Source of the DNA: Ferrimonas sediminum
GTDB taxonomy: Bacteria; Pseudomonadota; Gammaproteobacteria; Enterobacterales; Shewanellaceae
Direction: 5' to 3'
Assembly: GCF_900100175.1 (NCBI RefSeq)
Contig: NZ_FNEM01000004.1
Location: forward strand, 62,001 to 126,000
Length of the DNA: 64,000 bases
The translations under genes were made by a program, and so were the position numbers. Below are positions 1-8,534 of the stretch, piece after piece. Each line of letters starts with the position of its first letter. The first letter of the stretch is position 1. Under the pieces are notes generated by a model. It searched no databases and was not told the origin of the DNA. It saw only the letters and a program-made list of their open reading frames with translations.

Positions 1-989
1 TGATCATGCGTTTTCTCATCGGCGTGGTCATTGGTGCCGATTACCCCATCGCCACCTCCATGGTGGCCGAATTTTCTCCGACCAAACACCGGGCGTTCAC
101 CATGGGGTTCATCGCCCTGATGTGGTACGTCGGCGCCACCTGCGCCAACGCCGTCGGCTATATGCTCTACGACCTTGAAGATGGCTGGCGCTGGATGCTG
201 GGCAGTGGGGTCATTCCCTGCCTGGTCATTCTTCTGGGTCGTTTTCACCTGCCGGAGTCTCCCCGCTGGCTGATGCAAAAAGGGCGAATCGAAGAGTGTA
301 AACAGGTGATGGCCACCTACTTCGGCAAAGAGATCGCCCTGGATGTAGAGGAGAAAAAGCCCACACGATACCGGGATATTTTTGAAAAACGAAACCTCAG
401 AATGGTGATATTTACCGGCACCATCTGGAGCTGCCAAATCATTCCCATGTTTGCCATCTATACCTTTGGGCCGCAAATTATCGGCCTACTCGGACTTCAT
501 GATGGCAAGGACGCGGCTCTAGGGAACATTCTGATCAGTGTCTTCTTTATTGCCGGCTGCGTTCCCGCCATGTATTGGCTCAACTCCATCGGCCGGCGGC
601 CGCTGCTGATTGGCAGTTTCGCCATCATGACCGCCGCCCTGGCGGTGTTGGGTATCGTCCCCAACCCCGGTATCGGCCTGGTGATTGCCGCCTTTGGCCT
701 GTATGCCTTTTTCTCCGGCGGGCCGGGAATTCTGCAGTGGCTGTACCCCAACGAACTGTTCCCTACCGAGATTCGCGCCTCCGCCGTAGGAGCGGTCATG
801 GCCTTCAGTCGTATCGGTACCATTCTGTCCACCTATGCCCTGCCACTGTTTATGGCCAAGTATGGGGTGTCCATGACCATGCTAATGGGGGCGGTGGTGT
901 CCCTTGTCGGCTTCTTTATCTCAGTTACCATGGCACCGGAAACTCGGGGGTTGGCTCTGACTGAAACCAGCTCGGCAAAATTTGGATAA
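1..989 (+). CDS. yaaU: YaaU-like MFS transporter, 3' part
   Basis: The reading frame is open from the window edge (first full codon at base 3), so the true start lies upstream; about 328 residues are seen, against roughly 440 for E. coli YaaU. The visible part begins at the conserved loop after TM4 (RFLIGVVIGADYPIATSM) and includes the WYVGATCA, LPESPRW and PNELFPTEIRASAVG segments typical of the sugar-porter-like branch of the major facilitator superfamily. By recall it matches YaaU of E. coli nearly segment for segment. In E. coli yaaU lies at the end of fixABCX, beside the carnitine operon, and the BCCT and CaiA genes downstream fit that context. The substrate is unknown; uptake of a carnitine-related organic acid is inference. 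Whether fixABCX lies to the left cannot be seen here. Confidence 0.88.
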   Translation, partial: IMRFLIGVVIGADYPIATSMVAEFSPTKHRAFTMGFIALMWYVGATCANAVGYMLYDLEDGWRWMLGSGVIPCLVILLGRFHLPESPRWLMQKGRIEECKQVMATYFGKEIALDVEEKKPTRYRDIFEKRNLRMVIFTGTIWSCQIIPMFAIYTFGPQIIGLLGLHDGKDAALGNILISVFFIAGCVPAMYWLNSIGRRPLLIGSFAIMTAALAVLGIVPNPGIGLVIAAFGLYAFFSGGPGILQWLYPNELFPTEIRASAVGAVMAFSRIGTILSTYALPLFMAKYGVSMTMLMGAVVSLVGFFISVTMAPETRGLALTETSSAKFG

Positions 990-1523
990 GGTGCATTTAT
1001 GCCTCTGAATACAATAAGTACATTTCATAAATAAAGTGATTAGGGTAAATAACTACCCTCCTTTATTTATAACAAAAATAATATATAAAAGGCCTGCCGG
1101 ATTCACTGACCGGACAGGCCTCGCTCGCTTCAAAAACATTAAATAAACAAAGAGCACAAATACCCCCAACAAATAAAAATAAAATTACCAAACAAAAAAC
1201 GTGACCCAAAGTGTTTTTTTATTAATCACAGACAGGTAATGTCCGAATTAAAATTCACTCCGAACAAAACAATCTCAATATTAACTGACAGGCGAGTAGT
1301 GATGGTTTGTAATAGTGTCCCCATTAGCGCATCAACATCTGGCAACTGTAATGAACGGTAGACTCGGCCGCCAGCACCACAGTGCCATCCCAAACCAGCA
1401 ACCTCAGCAACCGCCCCTGAGCCAATGGCCGGACTCTGAGGTGAACGCTCTAAACATGACTGTCAACACACAGCCCTGCCCGACCGGGCACATTGTCCCC
1501 CTAACCCGCTTTGGAGAGCAGCA
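990..1523. other. Intergenic region before the BCCT gene
   Basis: This is 534 bases without a convincing gene. The part from about 1010 to 1290 is strongly A+T-rich and holds a G+C-rich hairpin at 1090-1121. The stretch 1300-1520 is more G+C-rich and is probably the leader of the BCCT gene. A short open frame at 1315-1527 has no ribosome-binding site and no recognisable protein character. I found no convincing CRP, FNR or sigma-54 site by eye. Confidence 0.6.
1090..1121. terminator. Hairpin terminator after the YaaU-like gene
   Basis: The arms AGGCCTGCCGG and CCGGACAGGCCT pair with one bulged base around a 9-base loop. No T-run follows on the plus strand; the A-rich left flank would give a U-rich tail only to a minus-strand transcript. 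It is the only strong hairpin after the gene. Confidence 0.5.
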
Positions 1524-3080
1524 GTGAGTACTATTCCGTCCACGGAGGCACGCCTCGGCTTTGGTGCGTCATCCCTATTGCCGAATATCGACACCTTCAA
1601 GTTTTTTGGCGCCTTTATTCTGGTATTGCTGGGAACCCTGCCGATGCTGCTCTATCCGGATAGCTCAAAGACCCTGATCTTCTCGCTGTTCCAGTTCATC
1701 ACTCAGGAGCTGGGCTGGCTGTACATCATGGCCGGGATCGGCGCCTTCCTGTGGTGCCTGTGGCTGGCTTTCGGCCCCCATGGCAACAAGGTATTGGGCA
1801 GCACTCCCGAATACTCCGACTACAGCTGGGTGGCGATGCTGGTGTGCGCCGGTGTCGGCTCCGGCATCATGTACGGCAGCATGCTGGACTGGGCCCATCT
1901 GTCCAACCTGGGCATCAACGGCACCGAAGTCGGCAGTGCTCAGGCCAAAGAGTGGGCCTCGGCCTACGCCATGTTTCACTGGGGTCCCATCGCCTGGGCC
2001 ATGTACGCCACCCTGGCGATTCCCATCGCCTACTCCTTTCACGTGAAGAAGACACCGGTGCTGAACATCTCCCAATGCTGCCACTTTTTGCTTGGAGATC
2101 GGGTCAACGGCGCCACCGGCAAGGTGATCGACATTCTGTTTATGATTGGCCTCATCGGCGGCGCGGCCACCTCATTAAGCCTGGGCGCCCCGGTGATTGC
2201 CGCCGGGATCAGTGCCCTGACCGGCGTTCCCAATGGTCTGCAATTGGAGGTACTGGTGCTGTTCCTGGTCACCGCCGTATTTGGGATGAGCGCCTTTTTT
2301 GGCATCAAGCGCGGCCTGCGCGCCATGTCAGACATCAATGTGGTGCTGTCGGTGGCGCTGCTGGCGTTTGTGTTGCTGACCGGGCCGACTGTGTTCACCA
2401 TGGAGATGGGAGTCAGTACTCTGGGGCGGGTGCTGTCGAACTTCGTCGCCATGGCCACCAATATGGACCCCATTGAAAACTGCGGCCTGATCTCCAACTG
2501 GACCGTATTCTATTGGGCCTGGTGGGCGTCGTTTGCGCCCTTTATGTCGATTTTCATTGCCAAGATTTCCCGGGGACGCACCGTCAAAGCCACCATTTTG
2601 GTGACTCTGGTGGCCGCTTCCAGCGGCTGTGCCGCCTTCTACATCATCTTCGGTAACTTTGGTCTGCAACTGCAGCTGTCCGGCCAGCTGGACGTCGCCA
2701 CCCTGGTCACCCAGTTCAAAGGGGGCGAGGTGATCGTGCGGATGGCCGAGTACCTGCCATTGACGCCGCTGTTCATTGGCACCTTCTCGCTGGTGTGTGG
2801 CATCTTTCTGGCCACCACTTACGATGCCGTCAGCTACGCCCTGTCCGCGACCACCACCGCCCACCTGACCCCGGATCAGGAGCCGGCCCGCTGGAATCGC
2901 CTGTTCTGGGCCTTTGTTCTGAGTTTACTGCCACTGGGCATTATGGTGGTCAATGGTCCACTGGAGGTGTTACAGACCGCCACCATCGTTTCGGGGTTGC
3001 CCATCATGGGGGTAGTCACCCTGGGAATTGTCTCCTTTGTCAAAGAGGTCAAAGCCACCGGCTGGGCACAATCCCGCTGA
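1524..3080 (+). CDS. BCCT-family betaine/carnitine/choline-type transporter (CaiT-like)
   Basis: This is a 518-residue inner-membrane protein of the BCCT family (usual length 500-550) that moves quaternary-amine compounds. The start is GTG at 1524, with GGAGA seven bases ahead. About twelve hydrophobic segments can be traced. The TM8 signature WTVFYWAWW followed by ISRGRT is diagnostic and supplies the aromatic substrate box. The glycine-rich CAGVGSGIMYGS segment corresponds to the family's TM3 motif. Placement between a YaaU-like gene and caiA suggests carnitine, gamma-butyrobetaine or a related osmolyte as substrate. The N-terminus starts directly with the core fold and the C-terminal tail is short, so the osmosensing tail of BetP is absent. 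Glycine betaine or DMSP remain possible substrates. Confidence 0.85.
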   Translation: MSTIPSTEARLGFGASSLLPNIDTFKFFGAFILVLLGTLPMLLYPDSSKTLIFSLFQFITQELGWLYIMAGIGAFLWCLWLAFGPHGNKVLGSTPEYSDYSWVAMLVCAGVGSGIMYGSMLDWAHLSNLGINGTEVGSAQAKEWASAYAMFHWGPIAWAMYATLAIPIAYSFHVKKTPVLNISQCCHFLLGDRVNGATGKVIDILFMIGLIGGAATSLSLGAPVIAAGISALTGVPNGLQLEVLVLFLVTAVFGMSAFFGIKRGLRAMSDINVVLSVALLAFVLLTGPTVFTMEMGVSTLGRVLSNFVAMATNMDPIENCGLISNWTVFYWAWWASFAPFMSIFIAKISRGRTVKATILVTLVAASSGCAAFYIIFGNFGLQLQLSGQLDVATLVTQFKGGEVIVRMAEYLPLTPLFIGTFSLVCGIFLATTYDAVSYALSATTTAHLTPDQEPARWNRLFWAFVLSLLPLGIMVVNGPLEVLQTATIVSGLPIMGVVTLGIVSFVKEVKATGWAQSR

Positions 3081-3247
3081 TCCCCCCCCTTGTCGCCGGA
3101 ATCCGTGCTCTGCTACTGGATTCCGGCGCACGACCCAGTATCATAGGCGCCATCCCAATGACGCTCGCCAGCACGCTGCCGGACTCCGGACTCAATCACC
3201 GGGGCAGGCCAGCCTGGCACTGATTGATTTTTTATATAGGAAACTCC

Positions 3248-4912
3248 ATGGCACAGTTCATCTATTCCATGCTCAGAGTGGGTAAGGTGGTTCCACCTAA
3301 GCGCCACATCCTGAAAGACATCTCCCTCTCTTTCTTTCCCGGCGCCAAGATCGGCGTACTGGGTCTGAACGGTGCCGGTAAATCCACTTTGCTGCGGATC
3401 ATGGCCGGCGTCGACACCGAATTTGAAGGGGAAGCCCGGCCGATGCCCGGCATCAATGTCGGCTACCTGCCCCAGGAACCGCAGATGGATCTGGACAAGA
3501 CCGTGCGCGAAGTGGTCATGGAAGCGGTCAGCGACGTGGCCGGCGCCATCGCCCGCCTCAACGAGGTGTACGATGCCTATGCCGCCGAAGACGCCGACTT
3601 TGACGCTCTGGCCAAAGAGCAGGGTGAGCTGGAAGCACTGATCGACGCCAAAGACGGCCATAACCTGGACAACGCCCTGGAGCGCGCCGCCGACGCCATG
3701 CGCCTGCCGGAGTGGGACGCCAAAATTAAGGTGCTGTCCGGTGGTGAGCGCCGTCGTGTGGCCCTGGCCCGTCTGTTGCTGGAAAAGCCGGACATGCTGC
3801 TGCTTGACGAACCCACCAACCACCTGGACGCCGAATCCGTTGCCTGGCTGGAACGCTTCCTGGAAGAGTACCCGGGTACCGTTGTGGCCATTACCCACGA
3901 CCGTTACTTCCTCGATAACGCCGCCGGCTGGATTCTGGAACTGGACCGTGGCGAAGGGATTCCATGGGAAGGCAACTACTCCTCCTGGCTGGAACAGAAA
4001 GAAGCTCGCCTGGAGCAGGAAGCCGCTCAGGAAAAGGCCCACATGAAGTCGATCCAGAAAGAGCTGGAGTGGGTACGCCAAAACCCCAAAGGCCGTCAGG
4101 CCAAAAGCAAGGCCCGTCTGAATCGCTTCGAAGAGTTGAACAACACCGACTACCAGCGCCGTAACGAAACCAATGAGCTGTTCATTCCGCCGGGTGAGCG
4201 TCTGGGTGACAAGGTGCTGGAGGTCAACAACCTGACCAAGTCCTACGACGGCCGGGTACTGATCAACGACCTGTCGTTCTCCGTTCCCAAAGGCGCCATC
4301 GTCGGCATCATCGGTGCCAACGGCGCCGGTAAGTCGACCCTGTTCCGCATGCTCAACGGCAGCGAAAGCGCCGACAGCGGCAGCATCGAACTGGGTGACA
4401 CCGTCAAGATCGCCTCGGTGGATCAGTTCCGTGACTCCATGGACGACAGCAAAACCGTGTTCCAGGAGTTGTCCGGTGGTCAGGACATCCTCAAGATCGG
4501 TAGCTTTGAGATCCCGTCCCGGGCCTACGTCAGCCGCTTTAACTTTAAAGGCACCGACCAGCAGAAGCGAGTCGGCGAGCTGTCCGGTGGTGAGCGCGGC
4601 CGTCTGCACCTGGCCAAACTGCTGCAGGCCGGCGGCAACATGCTGTTGCTGGATGAGCCCACCAACGATCTGGATATCGAAACCCTGCGGGCACTGGAAA
4701 ACGCCCTGTTGGAGTTCCCTGGCTGTGCCATGGTGATCTCTCACGACCGTTGGTTCCTTGACCGCATCGCCACCCACATTCTCGACTACCGGGATGAGGG
4801 GCAGGTCAACTTCTACGAAGGCAACTACAGCGAATACCGCGAGTGGATGAAGAAGACCCACGGCGCCGACGCCCTGGAGCCGCACCGCATCAAGTACAAG
4901 CGCATCGACTGA
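3248..4912 (+). CDS. ettA: Energy-dependent translational throttle protein EttA (ABC-F ATPase)
   Basis: The protein has 554 residues, the same size as E. coli EttA, and begins MAQFIYSMLRVGKVVPPKRH as that protein does. A longer frame starts at a TTG at 3224, but the ATG at 3248 has AGGA just ahead and matches the family start. It is a soluble ABC-F protein with two ATP-binding halves: Walker A GLNGAGKST near residue 39 and GANGAGKST near 356, an LSGGE signature in each half, and DEPTNHLD/DEPTNDLD Walker B ends. The charged linker between the halves is the tRNA-contacting region. EttA binds the ribosomal E site and gates the first elongation step according to the ATP/ADP ratio. Here it sits between transport and catabolic carnitine-type genes, and it has its own terminator. 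Confidence 0.96.
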   Translation: MAQFIYSMLRVGKVVPPKRHILKDISLSFFPGAKIGVLGLNGAGKSTLLRIMAGVDTEFEGEARPMPGINVGYLPQEPQMDLDKTVREVVMEAVSDVAGAIARLNEVYDAYAAEDADFDALAKEQGELEALIDAKDGHNLDNALERAADAMRLPEWDAKIKVLSGGERRRVALARLLLEKPDMLLLDEPTNHLDAESVAWLERFLEEYPGTVVAITHDRYFLDNAAGWILELDRGEGIPWEGNYSSWLEQKEARLEQEAAQEKAHMKSIQKELEWVRQNPKGRQAKSKARLNRFEELNNTDYQRRNETNELFIPPGERLGDKVLEVNNLTKSYDGRVLINDLSFSVPKGAIVGIIGANGAGKSTLFRMLNGSESADSGSIELGDTVKIASVDQFRDSMDDSKTVFQELSGGQDILKIGSFEIPSRAYVSRFNFKGTDQQKRVGELSGGERGRLHLAKLLQAGGNMLLLDEPTNDLDIETLRALENALLEFPGCAMVISHDRWFLDRIATHILDYRDEGQVNFYEGNYSEYREWMKKTHGADALEPHRIKYKRID

Positions 4913-4919
4913 TGCTACC

Positions 4920-4941
4920 AAGGGCCGCCATGGCGGCCCTT
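4920..4941 (+). terminator. Intrinsic terminator of ettA
   Basis: Perfect 10-bp arms AAGGGCCGCC and GGCGGCCCTT flank a 2-base loop a few bases after the ettA stop. A T/C-rich tail follows. Confidence 0.85.
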
Positions 4942-5316
4942 CCTCCTCTCTGACAGCTAGAACACCTATTTATCCCCTTGTTTTAAATAAACAAGTTTTT
5001 CCAGCTCGCGCCCCTCCCGGTAACATGAATCTCCCCCACTGCCGAACAGAAATCCAACCTGGGTTCACCTGCCAAGGCGATGAAAGTGTTATGCTGTTCG
5101 TCTGACTTGATCACTCCCGTCGTCACAACGATGGCGGGCCCTGGCATCGTCCGCTTCGTCCTCAACCAGACAGGCCGATACGCAACACCCGTCTCAGACC
5201 GGCACCCGGACGCCGATGCAAGGAGATCACCTGAATTTGGAAGCCTGTGACTCTCCGGCACAGCCCCAGGAATGGACACCTCGCTTCCCTCGATTGCTTC
5301 TAGCGGTGAATGACTT
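4942..5316. other. Upstream region of caiA with an AT-rich hairpin
   Basis: This is 375 bases without a credible gene. At 4977-4995 a perfect inverted repeat (CTTGTTT, five bases, AAACAAG) is followed by five Ts; it is either a second weak terminator after ettA or an operator. The rest must hold the promoter of caiA if that gene is transcribed alone, but I could not place -35/-10 boxes with confidence. Confidence 0.5.
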
Positions 5317-6453
5317 ATGAACTACAGACTGACCCACGAACAAGAGCTGTTTGTCCAGGGGGTACGCAACCTGATGGAGCGGGAAAACTGGGAACCCTAT
5401 TTTGCCGAATGTGACGACAGCAACACCTACCCGGAGCGCTTCGTCAAAGAGTTGGCGAACATGGGGCTGGACAGTCTGCTGCTGCCCGAAGAGCACGATG
5501 GCTTTGATGCGGGCCTGCTGACCCTGACGGTGATATGGGAAGAGTTGGGCCGCCTGGGCGCCCCCACCTATGTGCTGTATCAGATGGCCGGCTTCTCCAC
5601 CTTCCTGCGTGAGGGCTCCGAAGAGCAGATCAACAAGATTCTGGCACTCAGAGGCACCGGCAAGCAGATGTGGAACTCGGCCATTACCGAGCCGGGAGCC
5701 GGCTCGGACGTGCGCAGCCTGCAAACCAGCTACCTGCGTAAAAACGGCAAAATCTACCTCAACGGCACCAAATGCTACATCACCAGTGCCGCTGGCGCCG
5801 CCTATCTGGTGGTGATGGCCAAAGACGCCTCCTCAATGACCCCGGTTTTTTCGGAGTTTTTTGTCGACATGAACAAGCCTGGCATCACCGTGACCCCGCT
5901 GCCTAAGCTGGGCCTGAAGATGGACAGTTGCTGCGAAGTGGAGTTTGACCAGGTGGAACTGGAGGAGAGCGACCTGTTTGGTACCGAAGGCAACGGCTTC
6001 GAGCGGGTAAAAGAGGAGTTCGACCTGGAGCGCTTCCTGATCGCCTGCACCAATTACGGCAGCGCCTACTGCGCCTTTGAAGACGCCGCTCGCTACGCCA
6101 ATCATCGGGTGCAATTTGGCCAGCCCATCGCCCGAACCCAGCTGATTCAGGACAAATTTGCCCAGATGGCCATTAACCTGAACAACATGAAAAACATGCT
6201 GTATCAAACCGCCTGGAAAGCAGACAACGGCATGATGACCTCCGGTGACGCCGCCATGTGCAAACTCTACTGCGCCAAAGCCGCCTTCGAAGTGGTGGAC
6301 GAGGCGATGCAAGTCTTCGGCGGCTCGGCCATCACTGGCGAGCACCGCATCAGCCGCTTCTGGCGAGATCTGAGGGTGGATCGCGTATCCGGTGGTTCAG
6401 AAGAGATGCAGCGGCTGACTCTGGGACGGGCGGTGCTCAAAGAGTACGCCTGA
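5317..6453 (+). CDS. caiA: CaiA-type crotonobetainyl-CoA reductase (acyl-CoA dehydrogenase family)
   Basis: 378 residues, against 380 for E. coli CaiA, and similar along the whole length by recall: the start [19 protein letters not shown], then [23 protein letters not shown] near residue 120, [14 protein letters not shown], and [19 protein letters not shown] near the end. It is a FAD-dependent acyl-CoA dehydrogenase fold enzyme. In carnitine respiration it reduces crotonobetainyl-CoA to gamma-butyrobetainyl-CoA, using electrons delivered by FixABCX. The ribosome-binding site ahead of the ATG is weak. None of caiB, caiC, caiD or caiE follows; the next gene encodes a PilZ protein, so the pathway genes must be elsewhere or missing. 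The family call is firm; substrate specificity is inferred from likeness to CaiA. Confidence 0.9.
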   Translation: MNYRLTHEQELFVQGVRNLMERENWEPYFAECDDSNTYPERFVKELANMGLDSLLLPEEHDGFDAGLLTLTVIWEELGRLGAPTYVLYQMAGFSTFLREGSEEQINKILALRGTGKQMWNSAITEPGAGSDVRSLQTSYLRKNGKIYLNGTKCYITSAAGAAYLVVMAKDASSMTPVFSEFFVDMNKPGITVTPLPKLGLKMDSCCEVEFDQVELEESDLFGTEGNGFERVKEEFDLERFLIACTNYGSAYCAFEDAARYANHRVQFGQPIARTQLIQDKFAQMAINLNNMKNMLYQTAWKADNGMMTSGDAAMCKLYCAKAAFEVVDEAMQVFGGSAITGEHRISRFWRDLRVDRVSGGSEEMQRLTLGRAVLKEYA

Positions 6454-6470
6454 CGCCCTGCCCAAATGGC

Positions 6471-6499
6471 AACCAGGTCGGCGATTCCGGGGCCTGGTT
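6471..6499 (+). terminator. Possible terminator of caiA
   Basis: The arms AACCAGGTC and GGCCTGGTT, with one G-U pair, surround a short G-rich loop just after the caiA stop. The T-run is poor, so this is a weak call. Confidence 0.4.
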
Positions 6500-6560
6500 A
6501 CTGTTCCAGCTCTGAGGTTAACCCTATACTCAGAGTATCAACATCAGGAGCGCAAAACCG

Positions 6561-6914
6561 ATGGAAGAACGGCGACACTTTACTCGGGTGCAATTTATGG
6601 GGCCGGCGTTGTTGTGGCAGGGACAGCGACAGTGGTCAACCCGGGTGCTGGATCTCAGCCTGCACGGCATCCTGCTGGCCAGACCCGAAGGGATGACTGT
6701 GGCACTGAATCAACCCATGACGGTGCATGTGCCTCTCAGCGACACCATCACCATAAAGATGCAGGCGGAGATACTGCGTATCAACGCCCAGTCACTGGGG
6801 CTGGTATGGAACAACATCAATGTCGACAGCCTGATCCATCTGCGCCGGCTCATCGAACTGCACAGCCCCTCCTCCATTGACAAGGAGCTGGAAGAGCTGT
6901 GGATGGAGATCTGA
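6561..6914 (+). CDS. Single-domain PilZ protein
   Basis: A 117-residue cytoplasmic protein that is almost all PilZ domain. The c-di-GMP binding signature is complete: RRHFTR at residues 4-9 and DLSLHG at 31-36, followed by beta strands and a C-terminal helix. PilZ proteins bind cyclic di-GMP and pass the signal to motility, adhesion or enzyme partners; the partner of this one is unknown. The start has AGGAG about ten bases upstream. A TATACT element lies at about 6522 inside a small palindrome and may be the -10 box. The gene stands alone between caiA and the convergent radA. Confidence 0.85.
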   Translation: MEERRHFTRVQFMGPALLWQGQRQWSTRVLDLSLHGILLARPEGMTVALNQPMTVHVPLSDTITIKMQAEILRINAQSLGLVWNNINVDSLIHLRRLIELHSPSSIDKELEELWMEI

Positions 6915-6985
6915 TCCCCGGCGGCCGACAGCGACCACCTCAGCATTCGAACAGGGCGGAGGCGGGCTGAGTCGGCCGCTTGCCG

Positions 6986-8353
6986 TTAAATCGCTTCCAG
7001 CGCCTGATCCAGTTTGGTCACCCCTATCACCTCCATGCCCGCCACTGGCTGTCTGGGCACATTGCCCTTGGGCACAATGGCCCGGGTAAAACCATGCTTG
7101 GCGGCTTCATTGAGACGCTCACCGCCGTTGGGTACCGGACGAATCTCACCGGACAACCCCACTTCGCCAAACACCACCAGATCCCTGGGCAGGGCGTGAT
7201 CCCGAAAGCTGGAAACCATCGCCAGCAACAGGCTGAGATCGGCGCCGGTTTCGGTGACCTTGACGCCGCCAACCACATTGGCAAACACATCCTGGTCGGA
7301 CATCTGCAGGCCACCATGGCGATGCAACACCGCCAGCAGCATCGCCAACCGGTTCTGCTCCAAGCCAACGGCAATGCGCCTGGGGTTTCCTAACTGGCTG
7401 TGATCCACCAGTGCCTGCAGTTCCACCAGCAATGGCCGGGTCCCCTCCCAGATCACCAGCACCACCGAACCGGGCGCCTGCTCCTCACCTCGGGACAGGA
7501 AGATCGCCGACGGGTTGGCCACCTCTTTCAGGCCCTGGCCGGTCATGGCAAACACCCCCAGCTCATTGACGGCGCCAAAGCGGTTTTTATGGCTGCGCAT
7601 GGTGCGGAAGCGGGAGTCGCCCTCGCCATCGAGCAGTACCGAGCAGTCAATGCAGTGCTCAAGCACCTTGGGCCCGGCCAGGGAGCCGTCTTTGGTCACA
7701 TGCCCCACCAGGAACATCGCCACGTTGTTCTGCTTGGCAAACCGGGTCAGGTAGGCGGCACTTTCCCGCACCTGGGCCACGCTGCCCGGTGCCGACTGGA
7801 CGTCGGCCATGTGCATCACCTGAATGGAGTCGATCACCATGATCGACGGCTTCTCCTTTTCGGCGATGTGGCAGATCTGCTCCACCGAGGTTTCCGACAG
7901 CATCTTCAGCTTGTCGGTGGGCAGTGCCAACCGGTTGGCCCTCATCGCTACCTGCTGCAGTGACTCCTCACCGGTCACATAGAGGGCATTCATGCTCTGT
8001 GACAGGCGACACATGGTCTGCAGCAGCAGGGTGGATTTACCCGCCCCCGGGCTGCCGCCGATCAGAATGGCCGAACCGGGGACAATACCGCCGCCAAGCA
8101 CCCGATCCAACTCGCTGAAACCGCTCCCAAACCGGGGCAGCTCTTCCAAATTAATCTCATTGAGTAACTGCACCCCGGCGGAAGCGGCATCGCCGGCATA
8201 GCCGCTGAAGCGATCGCTGCGCCCCTTGCTTGCCGCCCCCAGACGCACTTCCGTCAGGGTATTCCAGGCGCTGCACGCGTTACACTGCCCCTGCCAACGC
8301 GGGTGATCGGCCCCGCAATCGTTACACACGTAAGCCGATTTAGCCTTTGCCAT
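6986..8353 (-). CDS. radA: DNA repair protein RadA
   Basis: 455 residues. The frame extends upstream to 8485, but the ATG at 8353 gives the family start MAKAKSAYVCNDCGADHPRW with its four-cysteine zinc finger (CNDC, CNAC). Next come the RecA-like ATPase core with Walker A GGSPGAGKST, the RadA-specific KNRFG motif, and a C-terminal Lon-protease-like domain. RadA is a hexameric helicase that drives branch migration and D-loop extension in recombinational repair. It lies near serB, as in many gammaproteobacteria, but here a large PilZ gene and a hydrolase gene intervene. It is divergent from the PilZ gene at 8535, with about 180 bases between the starts. Confidence 0.96.
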   Translation of the reverse strand: MAKAKSAYVCNDCGADHPRWQGQCNACSAWNTLTEVRLGAASKGRSDRFSGYAGDAASAGVQLLNEINLEELPRFGSGFSELDRVLGGGIVPGSAILIGGSPGAGKSTLLLQTMCRLSQSMNALYVTGEESLQQVAMRANRLALPTDKLKMLSETSVEQICHIAEKEKPSIMVIDSIQVMHMADVQSAPGSVAQVRESAAYLTRFAKQNNVAMFLVGHVTKDGSLAGPKVLEHCIDCSVLLDGEGDSRFRTMRSHKNRFGAVNELGVFAMTGQGLKEVANPSAIFLSRGEEQAPGSVVLVIWEGTRPLLVELQALVDHSQLGNPRRIAVGLEQNRLAMLLAVLHRHGGLQMSDQDVFANVVGGVKVTETGADLSLLLAMVSSFRDHALPRDLVVFGEVGLSGEIRPVPNGGERLNEAAKHGFTRAIVPKGNVPRQPVAGMEVIGVTKLDQALEAI

Positions 8354-8534
8354 TCTGCCCCTCAAACGGTGTTCATCAACTGTTGATCTGACTGGAATCC
8401 GGCCGTCTCTGCTCTTACCACTGCACCCAGACAGCAAAAAACTGAGAGCCAACCAGCCGCTTATGCATCGGATTATATACGGCAACCGCCTGAGGAGTTA
8501 CACTCTAGCGATCAGAAGGTTGAATTTTGTCCCC

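Noticed and set aside
1315..1527. Short frame ahead of the BCCT gene
   Set aside because: There is no ribosome site or family likeness, and it runs into the real GTG start; most likely leader sequence.
3113..4921. Long open frame (about 600 codons) antisense to ettA
   Set aside because: It mirrors the codon pattern of ettA, has repetitive low-information protein character and no ribosome site. Similar long antisense frames over prfC, pnp, infB, nusA, carB, ftsH, dnaK and the S9 peptidase were rejected for the same reason.
4983..5279. Minus-strand frame upstream of caiA
   Set aside because: It has no ribosome-binding site and an unstructured composition, and it lies where the caiA promoter should be.
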